A stretch of DNA of 64,000 bases from Rossellomorea aquimaris (GTDB lineage Bacteria; Bacillota; Bacilli; Bacillales; Fictibacillaceae): assembly GCA_020524245.1 (NCBI GenBank), contig JAIVLN010000002.1, positions 310,001 to 374,000 of the forward strand, in the 5' to 3' direction. The notes below the pieces were generated by a model. The model saw only the letters and a program-made list of their open reading frames with translations, searched no databases and had not been told where the DNA came from. Below, piece after piece: positions 42,813-51,620 of this stretch (within the stretch, counting starts at the first letter, position 1; each line of letters begins with the position of its first letter). Position numbers and translations under genes: made by a program.

Positions 42813-43858
42813 GGCTCATGTTCCGTTTATTGAAAAATCCGATGTTCATGATCGGATCGCTGTTTATCTTCGTGTTGTTTTTATCGAGTGTTGGGTATTA
42901 CGTGTTGAAGGATGATGTCATTCCTGTAATCAAGCTTTTACAAGATAAGAATGGTGAATTTATTATGCATCCATATAGCCCTTTAAACTACCCACCATTC
43001 GGAACGGATCATTTCGGTCGTCCATTGTTGAATTTGATTATTGTAGGAACGAAGTACACACTTGGCATCGCTTTTGTCGTCGCATTTTTGAGGCTGTTCC
43101 TTTCTTCTATCATTGGGGTTTTTCTAGGTATGTTCCTATCAAAATGGAAAAAATGGATTGCTTCCGTTGTTGATCCAACGAACTATTTTCCAGCAACATT
43201 ACTGGCTTATTTCATACTCGTCTGGATTTTGATTTATTCGAAGCCCTATGGTACAGAAAACACCTATACACTATTTGATCATTATCTATTGTTTGTTATT
43301 GTTTTTACGTTGATTGCCATTCCGACAATTTCGGTGTTGGTTATGAACGAAACCGATCGAATCATGAAAAAGGAATTCATGGAAGGCGTGAAAGTACTTG
43401 GTGCTGGTAAAGGGAAAATGGTCCGGAAACACTTGATGCCGTTCTTGATACCACAGTTTTTCATTATTTTTTTACGAGAGTTGATTCAAGTACTTCTACT
43501 TCTTGCACATCTTGGGTTGCTAAGGATATTCGTCGGTGGTTTTGATGTGATGAAAGACATGTTTGATGATTCGAGGCCTTATTCTATTTCCAATGAATGG
43601 TCAGGGCTGCTTGGGCTTTGGTGGGAATTCATCTGGGCAGGTTACCCTTGGATTACCGCAGTGCCTGTTCTCTTTTTCACGTTGACCATTTTAGCAGCAA
43701 AAATGACGCTAATAGGGTTTGAGCAAGAATACGGTCAGGTATTTACAGCTCCTAAGGTGAAGCGAAAGCCCCTCGATCGAACGAACAAAGTTCCCACAAA
43801 ACAGGACTTCAAACCGATAACGGTTCATTTTAATCGGAAGAAGAGTGTGAATGAATAG
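42809..43858 (+). CDS. Oligopeptide/nickel-type ABC transporter permease (OppC/DppC-like)
   Basis: A 349-residue membrane protein. Its extracellular start has LNYPPFGTDHFGRPLLNLII, the G-T-D-x-x-G-R-x signature of OppC-type permeases, and the EAA loop is EFMEGVKVLGAGKGKMVRKH. The C-terminal cytoplasmic tail is basic and unusually long (KVKRKPLDRTNKVPTKQDFK). It is coupled to the upstream permease and followed by a strong terminator, so the operon is exactly two genes: a heterodimeric transmembrane part without its ATPase. Confidence 0.87.
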   Translation: MRLMFRLLKNPMFMIGSLFIFVLFLSSVGYYVLKDDVIPVIKLLQDKNGEFIMHPYSPLNYPPFGTDHFGRPLLNLIIVGTKYTLGIAFVVAFLRLFLSSIIGVFLGMFLSKWKKWIASVVDPTNYFPATLLAYFILVWILIYSKPYGTENTYTLFDHYLLFVIVFTLIAIPTISVLVMNETDRIMKKEFMEGVKVLGAGKGKMVRKHLMPFLIPQFFIIFLRELIQVLLLLAHLGLLRIFVGGFDVMKDMFDDSRPYSISNEWSGLLGLWWEFIWAGYPWITAVPVLFFTLTILAAKMTLIGFEQEYGQVFTAPKVKRKPLDRTNKVPTKQDFKPITVHFNRKKSVNE

Positions 43859-43861
43859 AGA

Positions 43862-43898
43862 AACGGCAAGGGCGTTCATCCCTTGCCGTTCTTTTTAT
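43862..43898. terminator. Terminator of the permease operon
   Basis: AACGGCAAGGG and CCCTTGCCGTT form an 11-bp stem around CGTTCAT, followed by CTTTTTAT. It also lies at the 3' end of the convergent DUF2785 gene. Confidence 0.85.
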
Positions 43899-44734
43899 AG
43901 TTGATAAAGGCTCTTCAAATCGTTCGTTATGTAGGTTTCAATCTTTATGCGGCAATCCGGCGCTGATTCCTTCAAAGCTGGCAGGAAGTATAGAGACTTA
44001 AGAAATGTCGTGATGTTCCTACGCATGTGAAAGTATTCGTTGGACCAGCCTTGCTCCTTCTTGTCTTGAAGTCCCGTCCAGATTGAATCGATCCATTTTT
44101 CCAATTGTGATGGGTTTACACCTCTTTTAAACATGTAATGGATGACCATGAGCAGCCGTTCGTCTTCTTCATTCGTGTAAACCCCGTTTTCTTGGAGGAT
44201 GCAATGTTTCAAAGCGTCCAACGCTTTAGGGTAAAAGCTTTCTGTATTTACAGAGGGATGTTGGACAGCAACGGCGAGGAGATCCGCGCCGTGCGCCACC
44301 GCATGTGCCCATCCTTTTTCTTCATCATATCCTCGAAGATCGTGTTCTTCTAACAGGTAACGGACTGCCTTTTCGCAAGCTTCCACCGCTATCGCTTCTG
44401 ATAGGAACCGCCCTTTCACGTCTTCATTTAAAATGAGTGCGACAACAAGAGCTGAAAAGGACCTCGTGAAGACGGCATCGGTCTCTTTTTCACCTATACG
44501 AAAAAAGAGGTAGTCGTCATCTATACAGATGTCGAGGATGTCTGCCATGAAAGATGTGTTCAAATGGTGTTCTGTGATGAGCTGTGCGAAGGTGGTATAG
44601 ATCAAGTTATCCCGTAATTCTGGGTCTGGGTCACCAATGGAGGCTATCATTTTTCGGACGAGATCTACTGTGTCCATCTTGTCGATTTCACTGTCTGTCA
44701 TTTCTTTCATCTCTTTCAACTGTTCGGTTAGCAT
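43895..44734 (-). CDS. DUF2785 domain protein
   Basis: A 279-residue soluble helical protein. FTRSFSALVVALILNEDV, RYLLEEHDLRGYDEEKGWAH and AVAHGADLLAVAVQHP match DUF2785 as I know it. GGAGAAATTTAAACC precedes ATG. The function of the family is unknown. The phrase GWAHAVAHGAD is reminiscent of armadillo/HEAT-like helical repeats, but no catalytic residues can be named. Convergent with the permease operon and divergent from cotF. Confidence 0.82.
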   Translation of the reverse strand: MLTEQLKEMKEMTDSEIDKMDTVDLVRKMIASIGDPDPELRDNLIYTTFAQLITEHHLNTSFMADILDICIDDDYLFFRIGEKETDAVFTRSFSALVVALILNEDVKGRFLSEAIAVEACEKAVRYLLEEHDLRGYDEEKGWAHAVAHGADLLAVAVQHPSVNTESFYPKALDALKHCILQENGVYTNEEDERLLMVIHYMFKRGVNPSQLEKWIDSIWTGLQDKKEQGWSNEYFHMRRNITTFLKSLYFLPALKESAPDCRIKIETYITNDLKSLYQL

Positions 44735-44842
44735 GGTTTAAATTTCTCCTTTCTCTTTGTTCCTTCTTCCACAATCCATACATGATTTCCTCCACAATTG
44801 AAACACTAACTACGTAGCAAGATTTGTATAGGAGGAAAAGAG

Positions 44843-45583
44843 ATGAATAATCCAATGAATCAAGGTGGCGCCCAACAGCCACAAGGGATGCAGCAACAAG
44901 GAATGCCGCAACAGCAGCCTCGAATGAATCCGTTTGGCGCTCCTCAAGGCGGTGCGATGCCTCCACAAGGAAATGCACAACCTGGATTCCAACCGAACCC
45001 AGCACCGACTCCTGCGAACATGAACCATGGCGGACACGAGATGTTCGATAGTCACGAGGTTCTTGCTTCGATCATCAGTGTGTTGGATCAATATTTGATT
45101 TACGACCAGTACATCAAGGATCAAGAGCTTCGTACGATTTTATATCGTCAGCACGCTTTCATCAACGACCTTTACAATACGATTGTTGAAGCGTTCTCGA
45201 CTGGGGCCAAGCCTTCGCATTCGACACGTGTCTATAAAATGCATCAGAACAACAATACGGTTTACGGACTCACACCTGGACAACCGAAAAAGCCGTTCAC
45301 TTCGGCAAATCAAGTGAACGACCAGGGCGTATCCGGGTATATGCTCGGCTTGTTGAAGTCAACTGGCTCGTTGCTTGCGATGACGGCCCTTGAAATGACA
45401 AACCCTGTGCTGCGCCGCGTCATTGCCGACAGCGTTCCGAACTTTATCGAGATGGCATATGAAATCTTCTTGTATCAAAACAAGCGCCATTACTATCAGG
45501 TTCCACAACTTGCGCAACAAGACATGAACCAAATGCTGAACAGCTTCGCACCATCTCAACAACCACCACAGTTCAGACAATAA
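44843..45583 (+). CDS. CotF-like spore coat protein
   Basis: A 246-residue protein. The first 65 residues are low complexity, rich in Gln, Pro, Met, Asn and Gly (MNNPMNQGGAQQPQGMQQQG). From residue about 68 comes the CotF/ferritin-like helical region: SHEVLASIISVLDQYLIYDQ, RQHAFINDLYNTIVEAF, and after a linker (YGLTPGQPKKPFTSANQVND) a second helical part ending with EIFLYQNKRHYYQVPQL. Such proteins are mother-cell-expressed structural parts of the spore coat. AGGAGGAAAAGAG precedes ATG. The natural terminator is now separated from it by an IS256-family insertion. Confidence 0.87.
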   Translation: MNNPMNQGGAQQPQGMQQQGMPQQQPRMNPFGAPQGGAMPPQGNAQPGFQPNPAPTPANMNHGGHEMFDSHEVLASIISVLDQYLIYDQYIKDQELRTILYRQHAFINDLYNTIVEAFSTGAKPSHSTRVYKMHQNNNTVYGLTPGQPKKPFTSANQVNDQGVSGYMLGLLKSTGSLLAMTALEMTNPVLRRVIADSVPNFIEMAYEIFLYQNKRHYYQVPQLAQQDMNQMLNSFAPSQQPPQFRQ

Positions 45584-45692
45584 TATTGGAAAAAGGGATT
45601 AAGTCTATATAATTGTGTAAAAACAAAAAGGGCATCATCTAACCCCATGTTACAATGTTTTCGACCAAGAAAATATGAACTGGAGGATATAG

Positions 45693-46877
45693 ATGATGAC
45701 CCAACTCAATCTTACATTAAATATCGAGGATTTAAAAGACCAGGTGGCAAGCTCCGACCTTGATGCTGTAGTGAAATCTGCACTTGTTCTAGTTCTCAAT
45801 GAGTATATGGAGAAAGAACGAGATGAACACCTCAACGCGAAAGCCTATGAACGAACAGAACATCGTTCTGATTATCGTAATGGTTACTATGAGCGAGAGT
45901 ACATCATCTCGATAGGCAAGATTCAACTCACAGTACCTCGTACTCGAAGTGGCGATTTCGTAACTTCTGTATTCGAAAGGTATAAGCGCGCAGACCAATC
46001 TTTGGTGCTATCTATGATGGAAATGGTGGTTAATGGTGTATCTACACGTAAGGTTACAAAGATTGTAGAACAGCTGTGCGGAGAGAGTGTCTCAAAATCC
46101 TTTGTGTCCACCATCACTAAAAAACTCGATCCGATTGTGAACGAGTGGGCTAATCGTCCATTAAACCTCATGTATTACAAGTATATCTATGTTGATGCGA
46201 TGTACATTAAGGTACGAGAAGACCAACGTGTTGTTTCTAAAGCAGTATATATCGCAGTTGGTGTAAACGATAAGAAGAAACGAGAAGTCATTGGTTTAGA
46301 TGTAAATCATGGAGAATCTAAAGAAGGCTGGACACAGTTTTTCGATAAATTGAAGGCCAGAGGTCTTCAATCTCCGAAGATGGTGATTTCTGATGCACAC
46401 AAAGGTTTGAGAGCTGCTATCCAAGATTCATTTGTAGCCGCCAGCTGGCAAAGATGTACCTTTCATTTCAAACACAACATTGTTACTAAGATGCCGAAAA
46501 AGAATAGCGAAGAGGCACGAAGTGCACTTAAACGTATCTTTGATACTCCAAGTCCTCAAAAGGCTAGAGAATTAAAGGATGAGTTTGTTGTCACTTATGA
46601 GGGGAAAAAGGGTTATACAAAAGCCGTTGAAATCCTTGATGAGGGCTTCGAAGATGCCATACAGTACATGAGTGAACACCATAAACATCACGCACAGTTA
46701 AGAACCAGTAATAATATAGAACGGATTAACTCTGAAATTCGTAGACGAGAGAAAGTCATTAGGATATTTCCAAATACTCAGTCCGCTTTCCGGTTAATCG
46801 GTGCTGTATTAATGGATTACGAAGAAAAAATAGACTTAGGTAACAAAACGTTTTTACCAACAGGGGATCAAGCTTGA
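45693..46877 (+). CDS. IS256-family transposase
   Basis: A 394-residue DDE transposase of the Mutator/IS256 family. It starts MMTQLNLTLNIEDLKDQVAS. The first catalytic Asp is in YKYIYVDAMYIKVRE, the second in PKMVISDAHKGLRAAI, and the Glu in the helix after the RTSNNIERINSEIRRREKVI signature. CTGGAGGATATAG precedes ATG. No frameshift or stop, so it is likely functional. The last codons lie in a 32-bp palindrome. Confidence 0.95.
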   Translation: MMTQLNLTLNIEDLKDQVASSDLDAVVKSALVLVLNEYMEKERDEHLNAKAYERTEHRSDYRNGYYEREYIISIGKIQLTVPRTRSGDFVTSVFERYKRADQSLVLSMMEMVVNGVSTRKVTKIVEQLCGESVSKSFVSTITKKLDPIVNEWANRPLNLMYYKYIYVDAMYIKVREDQRVVSKAVYIAVGVNDKKKREVIGLDVNHGESKEGWTQFFDKLKARGLQSPKMVISDAHKGLRAAIQDSFVAASWQRCTFHFKHNIVTKMPKKNSEEARSALKRIFDTPSPQKARELKDEFVVTYEGKKGYTKAVEILDEGFEDAIQYMSEHHKHHAQLRTSNNIERINSEIRRREKVIRIFPNTQSAFRLIGAVLMDYEEKIDLGNKTFLPTGDQA

Positions 46878-46888
46878 TCCCCTGTTGG
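46857..46888. repeat. Perfect 32-bp palindrome over the transposase stop codon
   Basis: The arm CCAACAGGGGATCAAG is followed directly by its complement, so the hairpin has no loop in DNA terms. It spans the final codons (TGDQA) and stop of the transposase. It may act as a terminator for the IS transcript or block outside transcription; no T-run follows. Confidence 0.8.
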
Positions 46889-46968
46889 TTAGGTCCCTAG
46901 TCTAGAAAACCAGTTGAGAACATTGTACATGGAATTTTACACAACATTATGGACTTGACTGAAAAAGG

Positions 46969-47000
46969 AAGTCGAGTCTATCGGAGACTCGACTTTTTTC
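46969..47000 (+). terminator. Original cotF terminator, displaced by the IS
   Basis: AAGTCGAGTCT and AGACTCGACTT form a perfect 11-bp stem around ATCGG, then TTTTT. It starts immediately after the right target-site repeat of the IS256-family element. Confidence 0.85.
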
Positions 47001-47024
47001 ATTATAAATCGTTCAGTCTTCCGG

Positions 47025-47134
47025 ATTATAGCCCAGAATCTGAAATTATAGCCCAGATTTCAGAATTATAGCCCAAAATCCGAAATTATAGCCCAGATTC
47101 CAGAATTATAGCCCAAAATCCGAAATTATAGCTC
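47025..47134. repeat. Intergenic 20-bp periodic array D (6 units)
   Basis: Six ATTATAGCCC cores (last is ATTATAGCTC) start at 47025, 47045, 47065, 47085, 47105 and 47125, exactly 20 bp apart. The linkers alternate between CAGATTTCAGA-like and AAAATCCGAA-like forms, so a 40-bp superunit is visible. It lies in the convergent gap between the IS/cotF unit and the nucleotidyltransferase-like gene. Confidence 0.82.
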
Positions 47135-47157
47135 AAACGCCTAGTTTGAGCTTCAAC

Positions 47158-47919
47158 TTAAAACGGCATTTCCTCCACCCGGTATTCGATGCCGAGCTCC
47201 TCAAACCAGACGTTCAGTCCGGTCCAGAGATCTTCGCACAGCTCGTACAATTCCGCGCGGTCTCCCATATCTCCGCTCATCACTTTTAGCGCTAACGCAT
47301 CATAACCTTTCGGCTTCGATTCCATCCGTAACGATTCCTCAAAAGTACGTGCTCGCGTCGTGTAATACTGCCTGTTCGCGAGTCCGATCAGCTTCGCCGT
47401 TTGCCAGGCGAAATCCCGCGCTCCGACCGGTATGTAGTCGAGATTTTCGCTCTCATAGTTGTTCCTCATTTTACCCATCGTCTCATACGGTTCCCAAATC
47501 ATGAACTCCCTCATCACATCGCGGATCGCATTTTTTGACACCTCCATCGGCAGCCTCTTCACCTCTTCAAAAAAACCGCTCGGATCATAAACCGGCTTGA
47601 TATGCACAAAAGATCCTGCCTTCACCGGCCAGTTGTCACTCACTTCGGAAGCACGTTCCAACAGCTCTGAGCGTTGCGATGTGTCGAGCTCCATCTTGAA
47701 CTTTCCATATATGAATTCATGTCCTTCAATTTCGTAACCATCTTCTGAAACGATGTGCATCTCAATATCGGAATAAGCGCCCTCTTTTTCAAATCCAATA
47801 GAGCCGTAAACGCCAATCGCCACGATCTTATCCCCATGCAGTTGAAGCATACGATTCTTCACATGCTCGATCATTTCAAACTTCTCATCTCTCGTCGTTG
47901 GTGCTGGATAAGCCAACAT
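47158..47919 (-). CDS. Kanamycin nucleotidyltransferase-like protein (KNTase/ANT(4')-type)
   Basis: A 253-residue protein starting MLAYPAPTTRDEKFEMIEHV. The nucleotidyltransferase motif is IGVYGSIGFEKEGAYSDIEM, with the metal ligands D-I-E and a downstream Glu in KFKMELD. The C-terminal helical domain (RDFAWQTAKLIGLANRQYYT) resembles the KNTase C-terminal domain that binds the aminoglycoside. RBS AGAGGGGGAAAGTCG. These proteins may adenylylate 4'-hydroxyls of aminoglycosides, but chromosomal relatives often have no resistance role, and no resistance is claimed here. Confidence 0.8.
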   Translation of the reverse strand: MLAYPAPTTRDEKFEMIEHVKNRMLQLHGDKIVAIGVYGSIGFEKEGAYSDIEMHIVSEDGYEIEGHEFIYGKFKMELDTSQRSELLERASEVSDNWPVKAGSFVHIKPVYDPSGFFEEVKRLPMEVSKNAIRDVMREFMIWEPYETMGKMRNNYESENLDYIPVGARDFAWQTAKLIGLANRQYYTTRARTFEESLRMESKPKGYDALALKVMSGDMGDRAELYELCEDLWTGLNVWFEELGIEYRVEEMPF

Positions 47920-48167
47920 CGACTTTCCCCCTCTTTTTCTGATCAAAACATAATTCGCGGAATACCGACATATCCCTGCTCAAAAGGATAACTAGTCCTA
48001 TCCTAACAAGACGGACTATGCCCGGTATATCTTTGGTAGTAGTGGCCTGTAGTGCTAACAAATAAACCCTATAGACTGTTGTCAGTATTTGTAGCATGAA
48101 GGGGAGGGAACACCGATATACTGGCGAAAAAGGCTAGTAATGCTAATGAAATGGGGAGGAACGATAC

Positions 48168-51100
48168 GTGAAGAAAACAGGAATCCTTACCGCGCTGAGT
48201 GTCAGTTTGCTTGCCGGTCAAGTTCTCATAGGTTCGGGTGGAAACGCTGAGACGACCGCTGGTCCGAACGTAGAGAACATCTTACATGAACATGATGCAT
48301 CTGCCTTTTACGATGTACGGAATGTCGTCAATCAGGTCGTGCCGACGAACCTGCAGCTGGATGCTGCGGACGCACTCATCCAGGAAGCCGGAGCGGGTAC
48401 GAAGATCAAGTGGAACAGCTTGTTCGGAACACCTTCTACCATTGTAAAGGAGAAAGGCTACCTCACAGGGGCATCCAATAAGAATGCGGAAACCGTTGCT
48501 CGCAACTGGTTGAAAGACAACGCAGCCCTTTTCGGATTATCGGCTTCTGAAATCGACTCGTTGAAAGTGATTCGCGACTACGCGATGAAAGACACAGGGC
48601 TTCATCCAGTGACGTTCCAACAGACGTTTGACGGCATCGAGTCCGTGTATGGTGGAAGAATCATCGTCGCGGTCAACAAGCAAGGGAAAATTTTATCCGT
48701 AACAGGGAACTCAAGCCGCTCGAAATCCCTGAAAGGCGACTTCGTCCTTTCATCCACAGACGCTTTAAATAAGGCGATCGACCTTGAAGCGAAGAGCTTA
48801 CAATATACACCGAAATTGACCGGTACGGAAAAAGGCTGGGACGTGTTTGACGGTGGCGACGTGCTTCCGACGAAACAACGCGTGAAAAAAGCGACGTTCA
48901 TTACGAAGGATGGCGTCCGTCCAGCGTATCGTGTCCTCTTTGTCGAAGAGCTAAACGAAGGCTATGAAATGGTGATCGACGCGGAAACAGGTGAAGAGCT
49001 TTATAAGCGTTCACTCGTCGACTACCTGACGGACCCTGAAGGATTGATCTTTGAAAACTATCCTGGCGCCGCACAAGGTGGAACGCAAACGGTCAAGTCG
49101 TTCAAAGGTGACCCGCATGCCTCCCCATACGGATGGTTGACGCCAGGAACGAACTTAGGCGTGACGACGTTCGGAAACAACGCGAACTCGTACGCAAACT
49201 GGAGTAACTTCCTAGTGCCAGCGGACGAAGCGGTACGACCTGTCGCTCCGACTGGTAAGTTCAAATACAACTTCAACAATGCTTGGCAAGAAACACAAGG
49301 TGCGACAGTGCCTCCATCGTATGCCGAGGATGTCCACAGTGCAACGACCAACCTCTTTTACCATCACAATCTGTTCCATGATTACTTCTACAATCTTGGA
49401 TGGACAGAGCCGGCTGGAAACTTGCAGGCATCGAACTTTGGTAAAGGCGGCCTGGAAGGCGACCCGATCCTCGGACTCGTTCAAGCCGGTGCAGTATCCG
49501 GTGGTGCTCCGACTTACACAGGTCGTGACAATGCCTACATGCTAACGTTGCCGGACGGTATCCCAGCATGGAGCGGTATGTTCCTATGGGAGCCGATTCC
49601 TGGCGCGTTTGAAGGGGAATATGCGGATGGTGACTACGATGCAGGAATCATCTATCACGAATACTCCCACGCCCTTTCCAACCGTTATGTAGCTGGTGGA
49701 GAAGCACTTGGCAGTCATCAATCCGGTTCCATGGGTGAAGGCTGGGGTGACTGGTTCGGTATGCATTACCTCATCAAAAACGGTAAGCAAGAGAAGCCGG
49801 TTGTCGGTGCTTATGTAACAGGTAACAATGAGCGGGGAATCCGAAGCTATTCACTAGACGATGCACCTTACAACTACGGTGATGTCGGTTATGACGTCGG
49901 CGGACCGGAAGTCCACTCGGATGGAGACATTTGGGCTGCGATTTTATGGCATGTAAGAGAGAACCTCATTGCTACGTATGGTAAAAGTGAAGGAGAATCG
50001 ATTGCAGAACATCTCGTCATGGATGCGATGCCGATTTCTGTTCCGGATCCGTCGATGGAAGATATGAGAACGGCGATTATCGCTGCTGACTTCGAGCGTT
50101 ACGACGGTGCTCACTATGATGCGCTATGGACTGCATTCGCTCAACGTGGTCTAGGTGCGGACGCATTCTCCAACGGTGGTGATGACACGGATCCGATCCC
50201 TGGATTCAACCATCCGGATGGCAAGAATAACGGCCAGCTCGTCGGTAAGGTCATCAATGCTTCGACGAACAAGCCGATTGAAGATGCTCGTATTATGATC
50301 GGTGAATTTGAAGCGCGTACGACGCCAGTTTCAACAACGACGAACAGCGGCGGATTTGCGACATACATGGTCGGTGGAACGTATGACATTACGATCCAAG
50401 CGCGTGGATTCGGTTCTAGAACGATCCGTGACGTAACGATTGAACCTGGTAAAAAGAACAAGCTCAAGTTCGAATTAGAGCCGAACGTTGCTTCTTCGTT
50501 CAATGGCGCTTCAATCCAAAGCGTTTCTGGTGAATCGGACAGCAACCCTGTCAAGTTCACGATCGATGATACAGAAGCCAGCGTTTATGCAACGGATACA
50601 CAAGAAAATGGATTCAAAGGATCGGAGTTTGTTGTCGATCTTGCTGGCGATAAAGCTGTGAATGTATCTCACATCCAAGTGAGTGCAATGAAAGATGTTT
50701 CGAAGTCCCGCTTTGCAACCTTGAAAAACTTCAGTGTCCAAGTATCGGAAGACGGTCAAAACTGGACGACGGTCGTACGTGAGAAGTTTAACGCGGCAAA
50801 ACCACGTCCAACAGTCGCTGACTTGCACTATCGCGGATATGACCTAGCTGAGCCAGTGAAGGCGAAGTATCTGAAGTTCATCGCACACGATGCACAAGAT
50901 AATTCTAAGGGATACGTCCAAATAGCAGACGTTCAAGCTTTTGCAGCTGGTAAAGCAAAAATCTCTCCGATCACAATTGAACCAGAAGAGCCATTTGTAG
51001 CGGAAGGAACGGTTCAAGCTGGAAACCCTGGTACAGGGATCGGAAGCTTGGCGGGTGTACCAGCGACTCTTGCAGTGACGGAGAACGAATTCGTATCGAC

Positions 51101-51386
51101 GCAAAATCCTGAACCCGCATCCCAGGGTGCAGATGGATACGTCGTCACTCTCCCTGAGCAGTATGGAGATGGCATCCACAACTTCACTTTGGAAGGTGCA
51201 GAGAGCGCAGCAGATTACGATTATGATGTGTACTTCTACAACAAGAACTTTGAATTGATCGGTGGCGTTGCGACAGCTGGAGCAAACGAATCCGGCGTCA
51301 TCCCAGGCGGAACGAAATACGTCTACGTCGGTCTTTATACAGGTGCCAACGTACCGTTCACCCTCACAGCCACAACCCCATACTAA
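48168..51386 (+). CDS. Secreted M36-family (fungalysin-type) zinc metalloprotease
   Basis: A 1072-residue multidomain protein. A signal peptide (KKTGILTALSVSLLAGQVLI) is followed by an FTP propeptide (residues about 40-280, LHPVTFQQTFDGIESVYGGR). The M36 catalytic domain follows, with zinc motif HEYSH near residue 496 and the third ligand in EGWGDWFGMHYL. C-terminal modules are a carboxypeptidase-regulatory-like beta domain (QLVGKVINASTNKPIEDARI, about 690-765), an F5/8 type C-like domain with KAKYLKFIAHDAQDNSKGY, and a final beta domain ending VPFTLTATTPY. The start is GTG 48168 behind GGAGG. It is a large extracellular protease in a strain with several others. Confidence 0.92.
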   Translation: MKKTGILTALSVSLLAGQVLIGSGGNAETTAGPNVENILHEHDASAFYDVRNVVNQVVPTNLQLDAADALIQEAGAGTKIKWNSLFGTPSTIVKEKGYLTGASNKNAETVARNWLKDNAALFGLSASEIDSLKVIRDYAMKDTGLHPVTFQQTFDGIESVYGGRIIVAVNKQGKILSVTGNSSRSKSLKGDFVLSSTDALNKAIDLEAKSLQYTPKLTGTEKGWDVFDGGDVLPTKQRVKKATFITKDGVRPAYRVLFVEELNEGYEMVIDAETGEELYKRSLVDYLTDPEGLIFENYPGAAQGGTQTVKSFKGDPHASPYGWLTPGTNLGVTTFGNNANSYANWSNFLVPADEAVRPVAPTGKFKYNFNNAWQETQGATVPPSYAEDVHSATTNLFYHHNLFHDYFYNLGWTEPAGNLQASNFGKGGLEGDPILGLVQAGAVSGGAPTYTGRDNAYMLTLPDGIPAWSGMFLWEPIPGAFEGEYADGDYDAGIIYHEYSHALSNRYVAGGEALGSHQSGSMGEGWGDWFGMHYLIKNGKQEKPVVGAYVTGNNERGIRSYSLDDAPYNYGDVGYDVGGPEVHSDGDIWAAILWHVRENLIATYGKSEGESIAEHLVMDAMPISVPDPSMEDMRTAIIAADFERYDGAHYDALWTAFAQRGLGADAFSNGGDDTDPIPGFNHPDGKNNGQLVGKVINASTNKPIEDARIMIGEFEARTTPVSTTTNSGGFATYMVGGTYDITIQARGFGSRTIRDVTIEPGKKNKLKFELEPNVASSFNGASIQSVSGESDSNPVKFTIDDTEASVYATDTQENGFKGSEFVVDLAGDKAVNVSHIQVSAMKDVSKSRFATLKNFSVQVSEDGQNWTTVVREKFNAAKPRPTVADLHYRGYDLAEPVKAKYLKFIAHDAQDNSKGYVQIADVQAFAAGKAKISPITIEPEEPFVAEGTVQAGNPGTGIGSLAGVPATLAVTENEFVSTQNPEPASQGADGYVVTLPEQYGDGIHNFTLEGAESAADYDYDVYFYNKNFELIGGVATAGANESGVIPGGTKYVYVGLYTGANVPFTLTATTPY

Positions 51387-51401
51387 AATTTGGAATAAGA
51401 A

Positions 51402-51429
51402 AAGAGGCGCGAAACCGCGCCTCTTTTTT
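51402..51429 (+). terminator. Terminator of the M36 protease gene
   Basis: AAGAGGCGCG and CGCGCCTCTT form a 10-bp stem around AAAC, then TTTT. Confidence 0.85.
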
Positions 51430-51620
51430 ACATTTCTATGAGTGCTTTTTGGGGGCTTTATTCTGTTACATTAAGTGCCTCTTTCGCACTCCGATTCCCC
51501 TATTTTTCTCGTTTTCGGGTCCTGATACAGGTTCTATAAACGGTTCTAACAGCCACATTTTTCTTCTTATAGTAGTGTTACAATAGTACTAATACACATT
51601 TGTCTGAATGGGGTGAAGAA

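Larger units (their letters stand above)
45597..46960 (+). mobile_element. IS256-family insertion sequence, complete (1364 bp)
   Basis: The element is bounded by an 8-bp direct repeat GAAAAAGG (45589-45596 and 46961-46968). Imperfect terminal inverted repeats follow: left TTAAGTCTATATAATTGTG, right (complement) TCAAGTCCATAATGTTGTG, both ending in TAAAA. It carries one intact transposase gene. It inserted 13 bp after the cotF stop and before the cotF terminator, whose hairpin begins immediately after the right repeat. The near-identical target repeats suggest a recent event. Confidence 0.88.
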
